Part shown: piece by piece, positions 36,023-43,847 of the stretch | Layout of the letters: each line of letters begins with the position of its first letter | How positions within the stretch are numbered: position 1 is the stretch's first letter | DNA from: JBKPNJ01 sp963695705 | GTDB lineage: Bacteria; Actinomycetota; Actinomycetes; Propionibacteriales; Nocardioidaceae | Reading direction: 5' to 3' | Assembly (NCBI GenBank): GCA_963695705.1 | Contig: CAVOHB010000006.1 | Location: forward strand, 620,001-684,000 | Length of the DNA stretch: 64,000 nucleotides | Made by a program: the position numbers and the translations under genes | Notes under the pieces: model-generated | What the model saw: only the letters and a program-made list of their open reading frames with translations | Told to the model about the DNA's origin: nothing | Database searches by the model: none

Positions 36023-37708
36023 CGCAGGGCCTCCTCGTCTACGCGGGCGGACCACTCTGCGAAGCCTTCATGGTCATGCCGGTCGCCCAGATACCGACAC
36101 ACCACTCGTTCAATGTAGTCGGTCAACTCCGCGGACGTTACTTTGTGTGCACGGAGTTTACGGCCGAACCTCGGATCCAGCCCCAGCCCGCCGCCGAGAT
36201 GCACCTGGAAGCCTTCTACCTGGTTCCCGTCGGCATCGACCACCAGTTGTCCCTTCAGCCCGATGTCCGCGACCTGGATCCTCGCGCATGAGTTGGGGCA
36301 GCCGTTGACGTTCACGGTTATCGGCGTGTCGAGCTCGGGCAGACGCTGCTCCAGCTCGTCGACCAGCCGGCGCGCACGCTCCTTGGTCTCCACGATCGCG
36401 AGCTTGCAGAACTCGATGCCGGTGCAGGCCATCGTGTTGCGTCGCCACTGGGAAGGGCGCGCCGAGAGCCCGATGCCATCCAGTGCCTCGACCAGCGAAT
36501 CGACCCGGTTCTGGTTCGACATCGAGCAGAAGGAGCTTCTGGTACGGCGTCGTCCGCAGCCGCGTGACTCCGTGTGCCTCTGCCACGTCGGCCAGCTTCG
36601 CAAGCTGCGCTCCTCCGACCCGACCGACCGTCGGTGTCACCCCGACGAAGAAGCGGTCGTCCCGTTGAGGATGAACGCCGATGTGGTCACCGGAGCCGGT
36701 CGGCGCAGCCGGGGCGGGTCCGTCGATGAGTGAGCGTTGCAGGTACTCGTTCTCCAGGACAGTGCGAAACTTCTCCACACCCCAGTCGGCGAGGAGGAAC
36801 TTCAGCCGGGCCCGGCTGCGCAGCCGTCGGTACCCATAGTCCCGGAAGACACTGATCACGCCCCACCAGACGTCGGGCACCTCCTCCAGCGGTACCCAGG
36901 CGCCCAGTCTCTTGGCCAGCATCGGGTTCGTCGAGAGTCCGCCTCCGACCCACACGTCGAAGCCGGGGCCGTGCTCGGGATGAACGACGCCGACGAACGA
37001 GATGTCATTGGTCTCGGGTGCCACGTCCTGGCTCGGGTGACCGGTCAGTGCGGTCTTGAACTTCCGCGGCAGGTTGGAGAACTCGGGACTGCCGATGTAG
37101 CGGTTGGAGATCTCCTCGACCGCCCACGTCGGATCGATGATCTCGTCGGCGGCGATGCCGGCGACCGGGCTGGCGATGATGACGCGGGGAGCGTCGCCGC
37201 AGGCTTCCTGGGTCGAGAGACCTACGGACTCCAGCCGGTCCCAGATCGCTGGGACGTCCTCGACGGCAATCCAGTGCAGCTGGATGTTCTGCCGATCGGT
37301 GATATCGGCGGTGTCGCGGGCATAGGTCGCCGACACGTCTGCGATCGCGCGCAGCTGGGCGGTGTCGAGCTGGCCACCGTCGATACGGACGCGGAGCATG
37401 AAGTACTTGTCGTCGAGCTCCTGGGGTTCGAGTGCGCCGGTCTTGCCCCCGTCGATCCCCGGCTTGCGCTGGGTGTACAGACCCCACCACCGGAACCGGT
37501 TGCGCAGGTCGATGCCGTCGATCGCGTCAAACCCGTGATGGGCATAGATGGTCTCGATCCGGGCGCGTACGTTCAGCGCGTCGTCGTCCTTCTTGGCCTG
37601 CTCGTTGGCGTTGAGCGGCTCGCGGTAGCCGAGGGCCCATTGACCCTCGCCTCGTTTCGGACGCGCCGCACGGGGCGGCGAAGGGGGCGTGACAACTGAG
37701 CTGGTCAT
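36019..37708 (-). CDS. Ferredoxin-type nitrite/sulfite reductase, one frameshift
   Basis: From ATG 37708 the first frame covers GEGQWALGYREPLNANEQ, NRFRWWGLYTQRK and TADITDRQNIQLHWI; the C-terminal frame has CTGIEFCKLA and NVNGCPNSCAR, whose four cysteines bind the [4Fe-4S]-siroheme centre. The frames join near 36525 at LLLLDV / NQNRVDSL, a single-base indel. Total about 560 residues as in actinobacterial Sir/NirA. It reduces sulfite to sulfide. A Cys leader peptide and a 310-bp leader lie upstream. Confidence 0.92.
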
Positions 37709-37824
37709 GGAGTGCGTCCTCCGGTCGGGGGAGACGCACGACCGCGCGGACATCGAACCGGACTCAGGTCCGGGCACGACAAAGCCGACGCGACCGCGCG
37801 CCCGGCTTTCGCAAGCGGGCGGGG

Positions 37825-37899
37825 CTACGCCGGCATACAGATCATGCTCCGAGTGCGACCGAAATCGACGTGGCGTCGAGCCACGAGATCAGTGATCAC
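37825..37899 (-). CDS. Cysteine leader peptide (RRHVD-type) upstream of sulfite reductase
   Basis: A 24-residue open frame from GTG 37899 (or GTG 37911) reads VITDLVARRHVDFGRTRSMI then CMPA and a stop. The RRHVDxxR...S...C core is the hallmark of short leader peptides found upstream of sulfur assimilation genes in streptomycetes and related actinomycetes. A GC-rich hairpin follows the stop (37785-37825). Translation past the Cys codon probably senses Cys-tRNA supply and affects downstream expression. Too small for routine gene finding. Confidence 0.8.
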   Translation of the reverse strand: MITDLVARRHVDFGRTRSMICMPA

Positions 37900-37970
37900 A
37901 ACCGAAGACACCCTATGATCTTCGGTCACACATCCGTGCGACACAACCCATTCGTCCGCATAGTGAGATT

Positions 37971-37984
37971 ATGTCTCAAGACAT
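37971..37984. promoter_or_regulatory. Candidate operator palindrome ATGTCTCAAGACAT
   Basis: A perfect 6+6 inverted repeat around CA, in the promoter region upstream of the leader peptide and sulfite reductase and 35 bp past the glyA stop. It overlaps AT-rich sequence (ATTATG) that could hold a -10 box. Plausible site for a sulfur or redox regulator; the protein is not identified. Confidence 0.45.
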
Positions 37985-38018
37985 GGGCGCCGTGCGGGAT
38001 CTGCCACGGGGCGGATCG

Positions 38019-39296
38019 TCAACCCGGCCAACCGGGGATCGGGAAGGGCTTGACGAAGTCCGCGACCTCGCCTCTGATGCGCGTCAACGTTCCTTCCTCG
38101 CCGGACTTGGCCGCGGTGATGGCCTCGTCCATGCACCGGGCGACGAACGGCATGTGCTCCTCGGTCAACCCCCGCGTCGTGACCGAGGATGTGCCGAGCC
38201 GGATGCCGGACGGGTCGAAGGGTTTGCGCGTGTCGTAGGGCACCGTGTTGTAGTTGAGCTCGATTCCGGCCCGGTCCAGCGCCTGGGCAGCCGGCTTGCC
38301 GCCGATGTCCTTACCGGTCAGGTCGGCGAGTATCAGGTGGTTGTCGGTGCCACCCGACACCAGGTCGAACCCACGGCCGAGCAGCGCAGCGGCAAGGGCC
38401 TTGGCATTCGCGACGATCTGGTGTGCGTACGTCTTGAAGTCGTCGGTGGCGGCCTCCTTGAGTGCAACCGCGATGGCCGCGGTCGTGTGGTTGTGCGGGC
38501 CGCCCTGGAGGCCGGGGAAGACGGCGCGGTCGATCGCCTTGGCGTGCTGTTCGTCGCACATCAGCATGGCGCCGCGCGGGCCGCGGAGCGTCTTGTGCGT
38601 CGTCGTCGAGATGACGGGGGCGTGACCGACCGGCGACGGATGCGCGCCGCCGGCGATCAGGCCGGCGATGTGCGCGATATCGGCGGCGAGCACCGCGTCC
38701 ACGTCACGGGCGATCTCGGCGAACCTGTCGAACTCGATGGTCCGGGGGATGGCCGTCCCGCCGCAGAAGATCAGCTTGGGGCGTTCGCGCTCGGCGATCT
38801 CACGCACCTCGTCGAAGTCGACGCGGCCGTCCTCCTTCCGCACGCCGTAGCGCACCGCACGGAACCACTTGCCGGTGGCGGACACGCCCCATCCATGAGT
38901 CAGGTGCCCACCCATCGGCAGTGCCATCCCCAGCACCGTGTCGCCAGGCTCTAGGAACGCCAGATAGATCGCCAGGTTCGCCGGAGAGCCGGAGTACGGC
39001 TGCACGTTCGCGTGGTCGACACCGAAAACCGCCTTGGCTCGGTCGACCGCTAACTGCTCGATCTCGTCGATCACTTGTTGGCCCTCGTAGTAGCGGCGAC
39101 CGACGTACCCTTCGGAGTACTTGTTCGTGAGCAAGGTGCCGGCAGCCTCGAGTACCGCCTGCGAGACGTAGTTCTCGCTCGCGATCAGTCGTATCGACTC
39201 GCTCTGGCGCCGACCCTCGGCGTCCACGAGGCGGGCGACCTCAGGGTCGCTCGCGGCCAGGCTCGCCGTGAGTCGGCCGGTCAGGGTGTCCGTCAT
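38019..39296 (-). CDS. glyA: Serine hydroxymethyltransferase
   Basis: 425 residues. SIRLIASENYVS, NVQPYSGSPANLAIYLAF, the PLP lysine in STTTHKTLRGPRG and TDNHLILADL place it as GlyA. It interconverts serine and glycine with tetrahydrofolate. A strong ribosome site AGGAGGAACC precedes ATG 39296. Divergent from the YihY gene. Serine supply is one input to cysteine synthesis, in keeping with the sulfur operon downstream, but the two look separately transcribed. Confidence 0.96.
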   Translation of the reverse strand: MTDTLTGRLTASLAASDPEVARLVDAEGRRQSESIRLIASENYVSQAVLEAAGTLLTNKYSEGYVGRRYYEGQQVIDEIEQLAVDRAKAVFGVDHANVQPYSGSPANLAIYLAFLEPGDTVLGMALPMGGHLTHGWGVSATGKWFRAVRYGVRKEDGRVDFDEVREIAERERPKLIFCGGTAIPRTIEFDRFAEIARDVDAVLAADIAHIAGLIAGGAHPSPVGHAPVISTTTHKTLRGPRGAMLMCDEQHAKAIDRAVFPGLQGGPHNHTTAAIAVALKEAATDDFKTYAHQIVANAKALAAALLGRGFDLVSGGTDNHLILADLTGKDIGGKPAAQALDRAGIELNYNTVPYDTRKPFDPSGIRLGTSSVTTRGLTEEHMPFVARCMDEAITAAKSGEEGTLTRIRGEVADFVKPFPIPGWPG

Positions 39297-39476
39297 GGTT
39301 CCTCCTGCGTCGGTTGCGACCTGGTCGAGCCTAAACCCACATCAGGGCTGACCAGCGCGCGCGCAGCGTGCCCGTGGCGATGCACAATCCCCCGTGAGCG
39401 ACCGATTCCGGCATTGCGACAGGCCGCCTTCGCCTGGCCGCCTGCTTTGGCCTTCCGTGAAGTTACCGTAGAGGTC

Positions 39477-40454
39477 ATGGCAGCCCCGTCCATCGACGGC
39501 GAGGCCTCGGGGCCTTCGCGGGTCGAATCGACCCGAGGCTCGCTGTGGCATCTGGTGACGGCGACGGTGGGCGCCTGTTTCCGCTATCGCGTGACCGGGC
39601 TGGCTGCCGAGGCGGCCTTCTTCGCGGTCCTTTCACTGCCACCGTTGATCTTCGGTCTCGCCGGGAGCATCGGGTACGTGGTCGACCGCTTCAACATCGC
39701 CCAGGTCGAGACGATCCGGAAGTCCGTTATCGACCTCGCGTCGAGGGCACTCACGCCGGACTCCGTCCACACGGTGATCGTCCCGACTCTCAACGACGTG
39801 CTGTCGGGCGGTCGCGTCGACGCCATCTCCATCGGCTTCGTCCTCGCTCTGTGGTCCGGGTCCCGGGCCCTGAACGTGTTCGTCGACACCATCACGATCA
39901 TGTACGGACTGGGTGGGCGCCGCGGCATCATCCGTACCCGGGCGCTCTCGTTCTCGCTCTATGTCATCGGGCTGATCGTGGGCATCGTGGTCCTGCCACT
40001 GGTGCTGGTGGGACCGGGTCTCGTCGACGCGATGATCTCCACGCGCTTCGACTTCATCAACACGCTCTACTGGCCGACGGTCATCGCCTTGAGCGTGCTG
40101 TTCCTCACCACGCTGTACCACCTGTCGGTACCGGTGCGCACGTCGTGGCGCTATGACGTCCCTGGCGCGACGCTGGCGTTGTCGATCTGGATCTTCGGCA
40201 GCTGGCTGCTGCGGGTGATCCTGCAGCATGCCGGTGACAGCACCTCCATCTACGGTCCGCTCGCCGCGCCGATCGCCGTCCTGTTGTGGCTCTACCTCAC
40301 CTCGATCGCGGTACTGATCGGCGCGGCTCTCAACTCCGCCTTCGACCAGGTCTGGCCGGCGAAGGAGACCGCCCGCGCCCGGATGGAGCACGGCCGCCGG
40401 GGGCTGCGCCGGCGTCCGAACCCGCAACCTCGAGACATCGACGACGTCTGCTGA
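39477..40454 (+). CDS. YihY/BrkB-family inner membrane protein
   Basis: 325 residues with six membrane spans in the YihY layout: AEAAFFAVLSLPPLIFGLAG, ISIGFVLALWSGSRALN, LYVIGLIVGIVVLPLVLVG, IALSVLFLTTLYHLSVP, ATLALSIWIFGSWLLRVIL and PIAVLLWLYLTSIAVLIGAALN. Both ends face the cytoplasm and the tail is Arg-rich. Once called RNase BN; true role unknown. Confidence 0.9.
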   Translation: MAAPSIDGEASGPSRVESTRGSLWHLVTATVGACFRYRVTGLAAEAAFFAVLSLPPLIFGLAGSIGYVVDRFNIAQVETIRKSVIDLASRALTPDSVHTVIVPTLNDVLSGGRVDAISIGFVLALWSGSRALNVFVDTITIMYGLGGRRGIIRTRALSFSLYVIGLIVGIVVLPLVLVGPGLVDAMISTRFDFINTLYWPTVIALSVLFLTTLYHLSVPVRTSWRYDVPGATLALSIWIFGSWLLRVILQHAGDSTSIYGPLAAPIAVLLWLYLTSIAVLIGAALNSAFDQVWPAKETARARMEHGRRGLRRRPNPQPRDIDDVC

Positions 40455-40565
40455 GCTCCGGACCCGGCGCTCGGCGGGAAAAACGGGATGCGCGGCTGGT
40501 AGCCGATCCCTACCCTGATCGTCACCAGACCGTCACGAACATGAGCAATCCGAGGAGGTGTCGAC

Positions 40566-40619
40566 GTGACTGCACACCATTCCGGCTCTACGCACTCGAC
40601 CCCCGCGGTCGCCCGATGA
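40566..40619 (+). CDS. Short upstream ORF 1 of the rsgA leader (17 aa)
   Basis: GTG 40566 follows a near-perfect GAGGAGG with 7-nt spacing, the best ribosome site in this stretch, and encodes 17 residues (VTAHHSGSTHSTPAVAR). Its stop overlaps the ATG of a second short ORF (ATGA). No similarity recognised. A leader function is inferred from the coupling chain. Confidence 0.45.
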   Translation: MTAHHSGSTHSTPAVAR

Positions 40620-40705
40620 CTCTGCTTCCTTTCGCCCGGCGCGTGGCACGTACGCGACCGTCTCCCGGAACAATCGCTGCCGCGGATCACCTGGAAGGCG
40701 TCTGA
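40616..40705 (+). CDS. Short upstream ORF 2 of the rsgA leader (29 aa)
   Basis: ATG 40616 to TGA 40705, starting MTLLPFARRVARTR, basic and Ala-rich. It is coupled by ATGA to upstream ORF 1, and its stop directly abuts the RsgA-like start (TGAATG), so translation could pass along all three. Peptide conservation cannot be judged here. Confidence 0.4.
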   Translation: MTLLPFARRVARTRPSPGTIAAADHLEGV

Positions 40706-41785
40706 ATGACCGACCATGCAGCGATCTCCCTGAGCCGGCTCGGGTGGAGTGATAGTGACCAGGACGCGTTCGCGCCCTATCTGTCGACCTGCCGACCCGG
40801 CCGTGTGGTGCGGGTCGACCGCGGTGTCTGCACAGTGATGGCACAGTCCGGTCCTCTTCGCGCCAGCCTGGGAGGCGACGTCCTCGACGCGATGTCGACC
40901 GATTCGACGCAGGGCCCCTGCGCGGGTGACTGGTGTGCGATCAGGGTCTGGCCGGATGGACCAACCACCGTCGAGGCCGTCCTACCCCGTCACACTGCGA
41001 TCAGGCGAGCGGTCGCCAACCGCCGATCCGAAGCGCAGGTGCTGGCGGCAAATATCGACGTCGCCGCCGTCATGGACTCGCTGGTTCCCGCGCCGTCCCT
41101 GGGCAAACTGGAGCGGCTCCTTGCTCTCGCCTGGGAGAGCGGCGCCGTCCCGGTCGTACTTCTCAGCAAGGCCGACCTGGCTGCCGATGGTGAACAGATC
41201 GCGAGTGACGTACGCGCGGCTGCGCCTGGGGTCGACGTGATCTGCTGCAGTACGGTTACCGGGCTCGGGCTGGACCGGATCCGCGCGTTGCTCGACGCGA
41301 CGAGAACGCTGGCTCTGGTGGGTTCGTCCGGCGTCGGCAAGTCAAGCCTTGTCAACGCCTTGGTCGGAACCACCGTGCTCGAGACCCGCGAAATCCGCGA
41401 CGACGGCCGCGGGCGGCACACGTCGGTGCGCCGGGAGTTGGTTCTCCTGCCGGGTGGAGGCACGGTCATCGACATGCCCGGTCTGCGCGGCGTGGGTCTG
41501 ATCGATGCCGATGACGGGATCGCGACGACCTTTGCCGACGTGGAGCGGCTCGTCGGATCCTGTCGATTTCACGACTGCGCACACTCCGGCGAACCCGGTT
41601 GCGCGGTCGCGGCCGCCCTGACCGAGGGAACACTGTCGGTCCGGCGCTTCGAGTCATGGCAGAAACTGCAACGGGAGATGGAGTGGATGCGCCGGCGCAC
41701 GGACGCGAGACTGGCCGCTGAGCACGCGAAGAAGTGGCGGAAGCTCACCAAGGAGCGTCGGAACTATCAGCGGAACCTGCCTTGA
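40706..41785 (+). CDS. rsgA: Ribosome small-subunit-dependent GTPase
   Basis: 359 residues, circularly permuted GTPase: an N-terminal OB fold, then G4 (LLSKADL), G1 (GSSGVGKSSLVN), and G3 (DMPGLRGVG), in that permuted order. A C-terminal zinc site CRFHDCAHSGEPGC follows. RsgA checks late 30S maturation. Preceded by the two short coupled ORFs. Confidence 0.94.
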   Translation: MTDHAAISLSRLGWSDSDQDAFAPYLSTCRPGRVVRVDRGVCTVMAQSGPLRASLGGDVLDAMSTDSTQGPCAGDWCAIRVWPDGPTTVEAVLPRHTAIRRAVANRRSEAQVLAANIDVAAVMDSLVPAPSLGKLERLLALAWESGAVPVVLLSKADLAADGEQIASDVRAAAPGVDVICCSTVTGLGLDRIRALLDATRTLALVGSSGVGKSSLVNALVGTTVLETREIRDDGRGRHTSVRRELVLLPGGGTVIDMPGLRGVGLIDADDGIATTFADVERLVGSCRFHDCAHSGEPGCAVAAALTEGTLSVRRFESWQKLQREMEWMRRRTDARLAAEHAKKWRKLTKERRNYQRNLP

Positions 41786-42045
41786 CGCCTGTACGTGACG
41801 ACCGGGCTCAGCATCAGTTGGGACCGGCCTGCGATGGTGGTGCTGCGTGGTGGAGTTGACCTGGGGTGGTGTGGCCCGTACGGTCGTGTCGGTTGCAGTT
41901 TGTACTTCGGTTCGGTTGTTTTTACCTGCCCGCGAAGTCTGACAGCGGGTGTTTTTGTTCTTGGGCTTCCCCGGAGCGTGGCACCTGGTCGCGACCCGAG
42001 ACGGTGATGTGCGGTCTCGTTTGACCCCCAAGAAGGAGCAGTTGC
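41786..42045 (+). promoter_or_regulatory. Leader region of the cold-shock gene with possible terminator/attenuator
   Basis: No coding frame. A small hairpin with stem CCCGC/GCGGG (41929-41949) is followed by GTGTTTTTGTTCTT, an intrinsic-terminator shape; it may end the rsgA transcript or act as an attenuator in the csp leader. The ribosome site AAGAAGGAG lies 7 nt before the csp ATG. T-rich sequence before the hairpin (TTGTTTTTACC) is unusual for this GC-rich genome. Confidence 0.45.
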
Positions 42046-42249
42046 ATGACGCAAGGCACGGTGAAGTGGTTCAACGCTGAGAAGGGGTTTGGTTTCATCG
42101 CCCCCGATGGTGACGGTCCGGACGTGTTCGTCCACTACTCGGCGATCGACGCGAGTGGGTACCGGAGCCTCGAAGAGGGCCAGCGGGTGGAGTTCTCCTC
42201 CACCCAGGGTCAGAAGGGTCCGCAGGCGGAGAACGTCCGCCCAGTCTAG
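42046..42249 (+). CDS. Cold-shock protein (CspA family)
   Basis: 67 residues, single cold-shock domain. RNP1 is KGFGFIAP and RNP2 VFVHYSAI; TVKWFNAEKG opens the fold. It binds single-stranded RNA/DNA and melts secondary structure. Long leader upstream and a strong hairpin terminator after it. Confidence 0.97.
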   Translation: MTQGTVKWFNAEKGFGFIAPDGDGPDVFVHYSAIDASGYRSLEEGQRVEFSSTQGQKGPQAENVRPV

Positions 42250-42250
42250 C

Positions 42251-42283
42251 TACTCTGGCTAGTCCGTAGTACTCTGGCTAGTC
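42251..42283 (+). repeat. 14-bp direct repeat after the cold-shock gene
   Basis: TACTCTGGCTAGTC occurs at 42251-42264 and 42270-42283, separated by CGTAG; a third partial copy (TAGTC ACTCTTGCTG) follows. Position in the 3' untranslated region of the csp message. Confidence 0.8.
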
Positions 42284-42303
42284 ACTCTTGCTGAAACCAG
42301 TAC

Positions 42304-42336
42304 CGGAGTGGGCAACACGCTGTGTTGCCCACTCCG
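42304..42336. terminator. Hairpin terminator of the cold-shock gene
   Basis: Perfect 15-bp stem (CGGAGTGGGCAACAC and its complement) with a 3-nt loop. No long U-run follows, as usual in high-GC actinomycetes. Confidence 0.75.
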
Positions 42337-42471
42337 GGTCGTTAATCACCCGGATGTCGAGAAGGCTCTCGTTGGTCGGCGACAGAGTGTTACGGTTGGT
42401 AGTCTATTTACTACAGCGCGTCATCGGCGGGCGTACGTCCTCGCCCACTCGTCAAGCGGAAGTCGGGGCTC

Positions 42472-42861
42472 ATGAGTCTCAGAGACACCCTCGCCAGGTC
42501 GTTCGGGGCCCATACCCAGCCATGCACGCAGACGCCAGGCACGCCGTCACTGTCACGTCGAGGGTTCCTCCGGGCGGCGTGGGAGGAGTCCGAGCGGCCA
42601 CCGGCTTCCCCGGCGCAGGCCCGTGATCGGGACTTACCGACGAGATCTCGCGAGCAAACCGGCATCCCCGCATCGAGGGCGGCGCACGTATCGGCGCGGG
42701 CGACGGAGCCCCAGCTCGAGTCAACCGCCGCGGCTGTGGTGGCGTCAGCCGTGGCTGTTGCAGCCAACGCTTCGGTCGAGCGCGACATCGCCGAGGTGGT
42801 AATGGCGCTGCAGGCCGCAGCGGCAAACGAGAGTCGGCAGGTCAGATGCCAAGCCGAGTAG
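42472..42861 (+). CDS. Hypothetical protein, Ala-rich helical C-terminus
   Basis: 129 residues, no recognised family. The N-terminal 90 residues are Ser/Arg/Pro-rich with LSRRGFLRAAWEESERP; the last 45 are almost pure Ala/Val helix, STAAAVVASAVAVAANAS. A weak GGAAG precedes ATG 42472. It overlaps the next ORF by 16 nt. Could be a regulator-associated peptide; coding status moderate. Confidence 0.45.
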   Translation: MSLRDTLARSFGAHTQPCTQTPGTPSLSRRGFLRAAWEESERPPASPAQARDRDLPTRSREQTGIPASRAAHVSARATEPQLESTAAAVVASAVAVAANASVERDIAEVVMALQAAAANESRQVRCQAE

Positions 42862-43064
42862 AGTTCCACGACGCGTTGGCCGAGAAGATGATCGCCGAGG
42901 CCCGCGGTTGGACGTCCCTGGAGTCAACCGACTTCGACCGGCTCACCGCCCTGGCGCGCCGCGCGCTGAGTCCGGAGATGTTGGCGACCTTCCTGGCCGT
43001 ACGGGCGGCGGACGCTCTCGACGCCTCGGGACTGCCGGGAACCGGCGTGGACTTCTACCTCTGA
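42846..43064 (+). CDS. Small helical hypothetical protein
   Basis: 72 residues: MPSRVEFHDALAEKMIAEAR, then LTALARRALSPEMLATFLAV and a Gly-rich end. A balanced soluble composition suggests a real protein. It overlaps the previous ORF, implying coupling. No family recognised. Confidence 0.5.
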   Translation: MPSRVEFHDALAEKMIAEARGWTSLESTDFDRLTALARRALSPEMLATFLAVRAADALDASGLPGTGVDFYL

Positions 43065-43102
43065 TATCGAAAGCACGGCTGCATTGGCGCTCCGTCGGAG
43101 CC

Positions 43103-43667
43103 CTACGGTGACTCGGCCCGCGATTCCTCGGTGGGGTCGTGTTGCCGTTCCTCAGCCGCCTCGCGGCGGTCGTCCGCCGCGGCCCAACGGTCGTTGGCAG
43201 CCTCCATTCGCCCGACGGCTGCGGACAGCCGGTCGCTGGCGGCGTCCTGTCGACGCTGCCCGGCGGTGTGGCGTGCATCGATGAGGTCCGAGCGGTCGGC
43301 GGCAGAGAGCTCCCGGTCCTCCCTGGAGTAGGCGCGGTCGGCACGTGACGATCGCACCAACCCCTCCACCGCGCTGAGGCCGACGTCGTCTCGCGACCGG
43401 TGGTGTGAGGCCGCCGGCCAGTTCGCGTTGGTCAGCGGTGAGGTCGCGCAGCTCGGCCAAGGCGTCGCGCTCCTCGGCGAGACCGACCAGCACCTCGGTG
43501 TCGACGTCCTGGTCTATGCCGTCGGCGTCCCGTGCATCGGCCTCGACGTCTCGACGAGCGGCGATCTCATCGCGAAGATCGGCTGCCGCGTCCCGTTGGC
43601 GCGCAGCACCGTCGCGCCGTCGAGCAGACTCCAGTTGATTACCTTCGGTACTCTCACGCTCGGCCAC
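43103..43667 (-). CDS. Charged coiled-coil protein with RDxxAxxRD-type repeats, one frameshift
   Basis: About 188 residues of highly charged repeats such as RRRDGAARQRDAAADLRDE, DVEADARDAD and, after the frame change near 43395, RSSRADRAYSREDRELSAAD and AANDRWAAADDRREAAEERQ. The joined protein is a long helical rod. Similar repeats precede GGDEF domains in actinomycetes, but none follows here. GTG 43667 behind TCAGGGG is the likely start. Function unknown. Confidence 0.55.
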
Positions 43668-43847
43668 GTCGTCCCCTGACCCCTCAAGTGATCGCTGGAT
43701 GCCAGCCACTATCTGTGATCAAATCAGTACATAGAGTGGAAAGGCTAGCCCAGCAGCGACGGGACCGCAATGGACCGACCAGCGCGATCCGGGAGGGCCC
43801 GGCGGGTCACGTGCATACGCAGTCCACGGAGCCGGCCGGTCCGGCTG

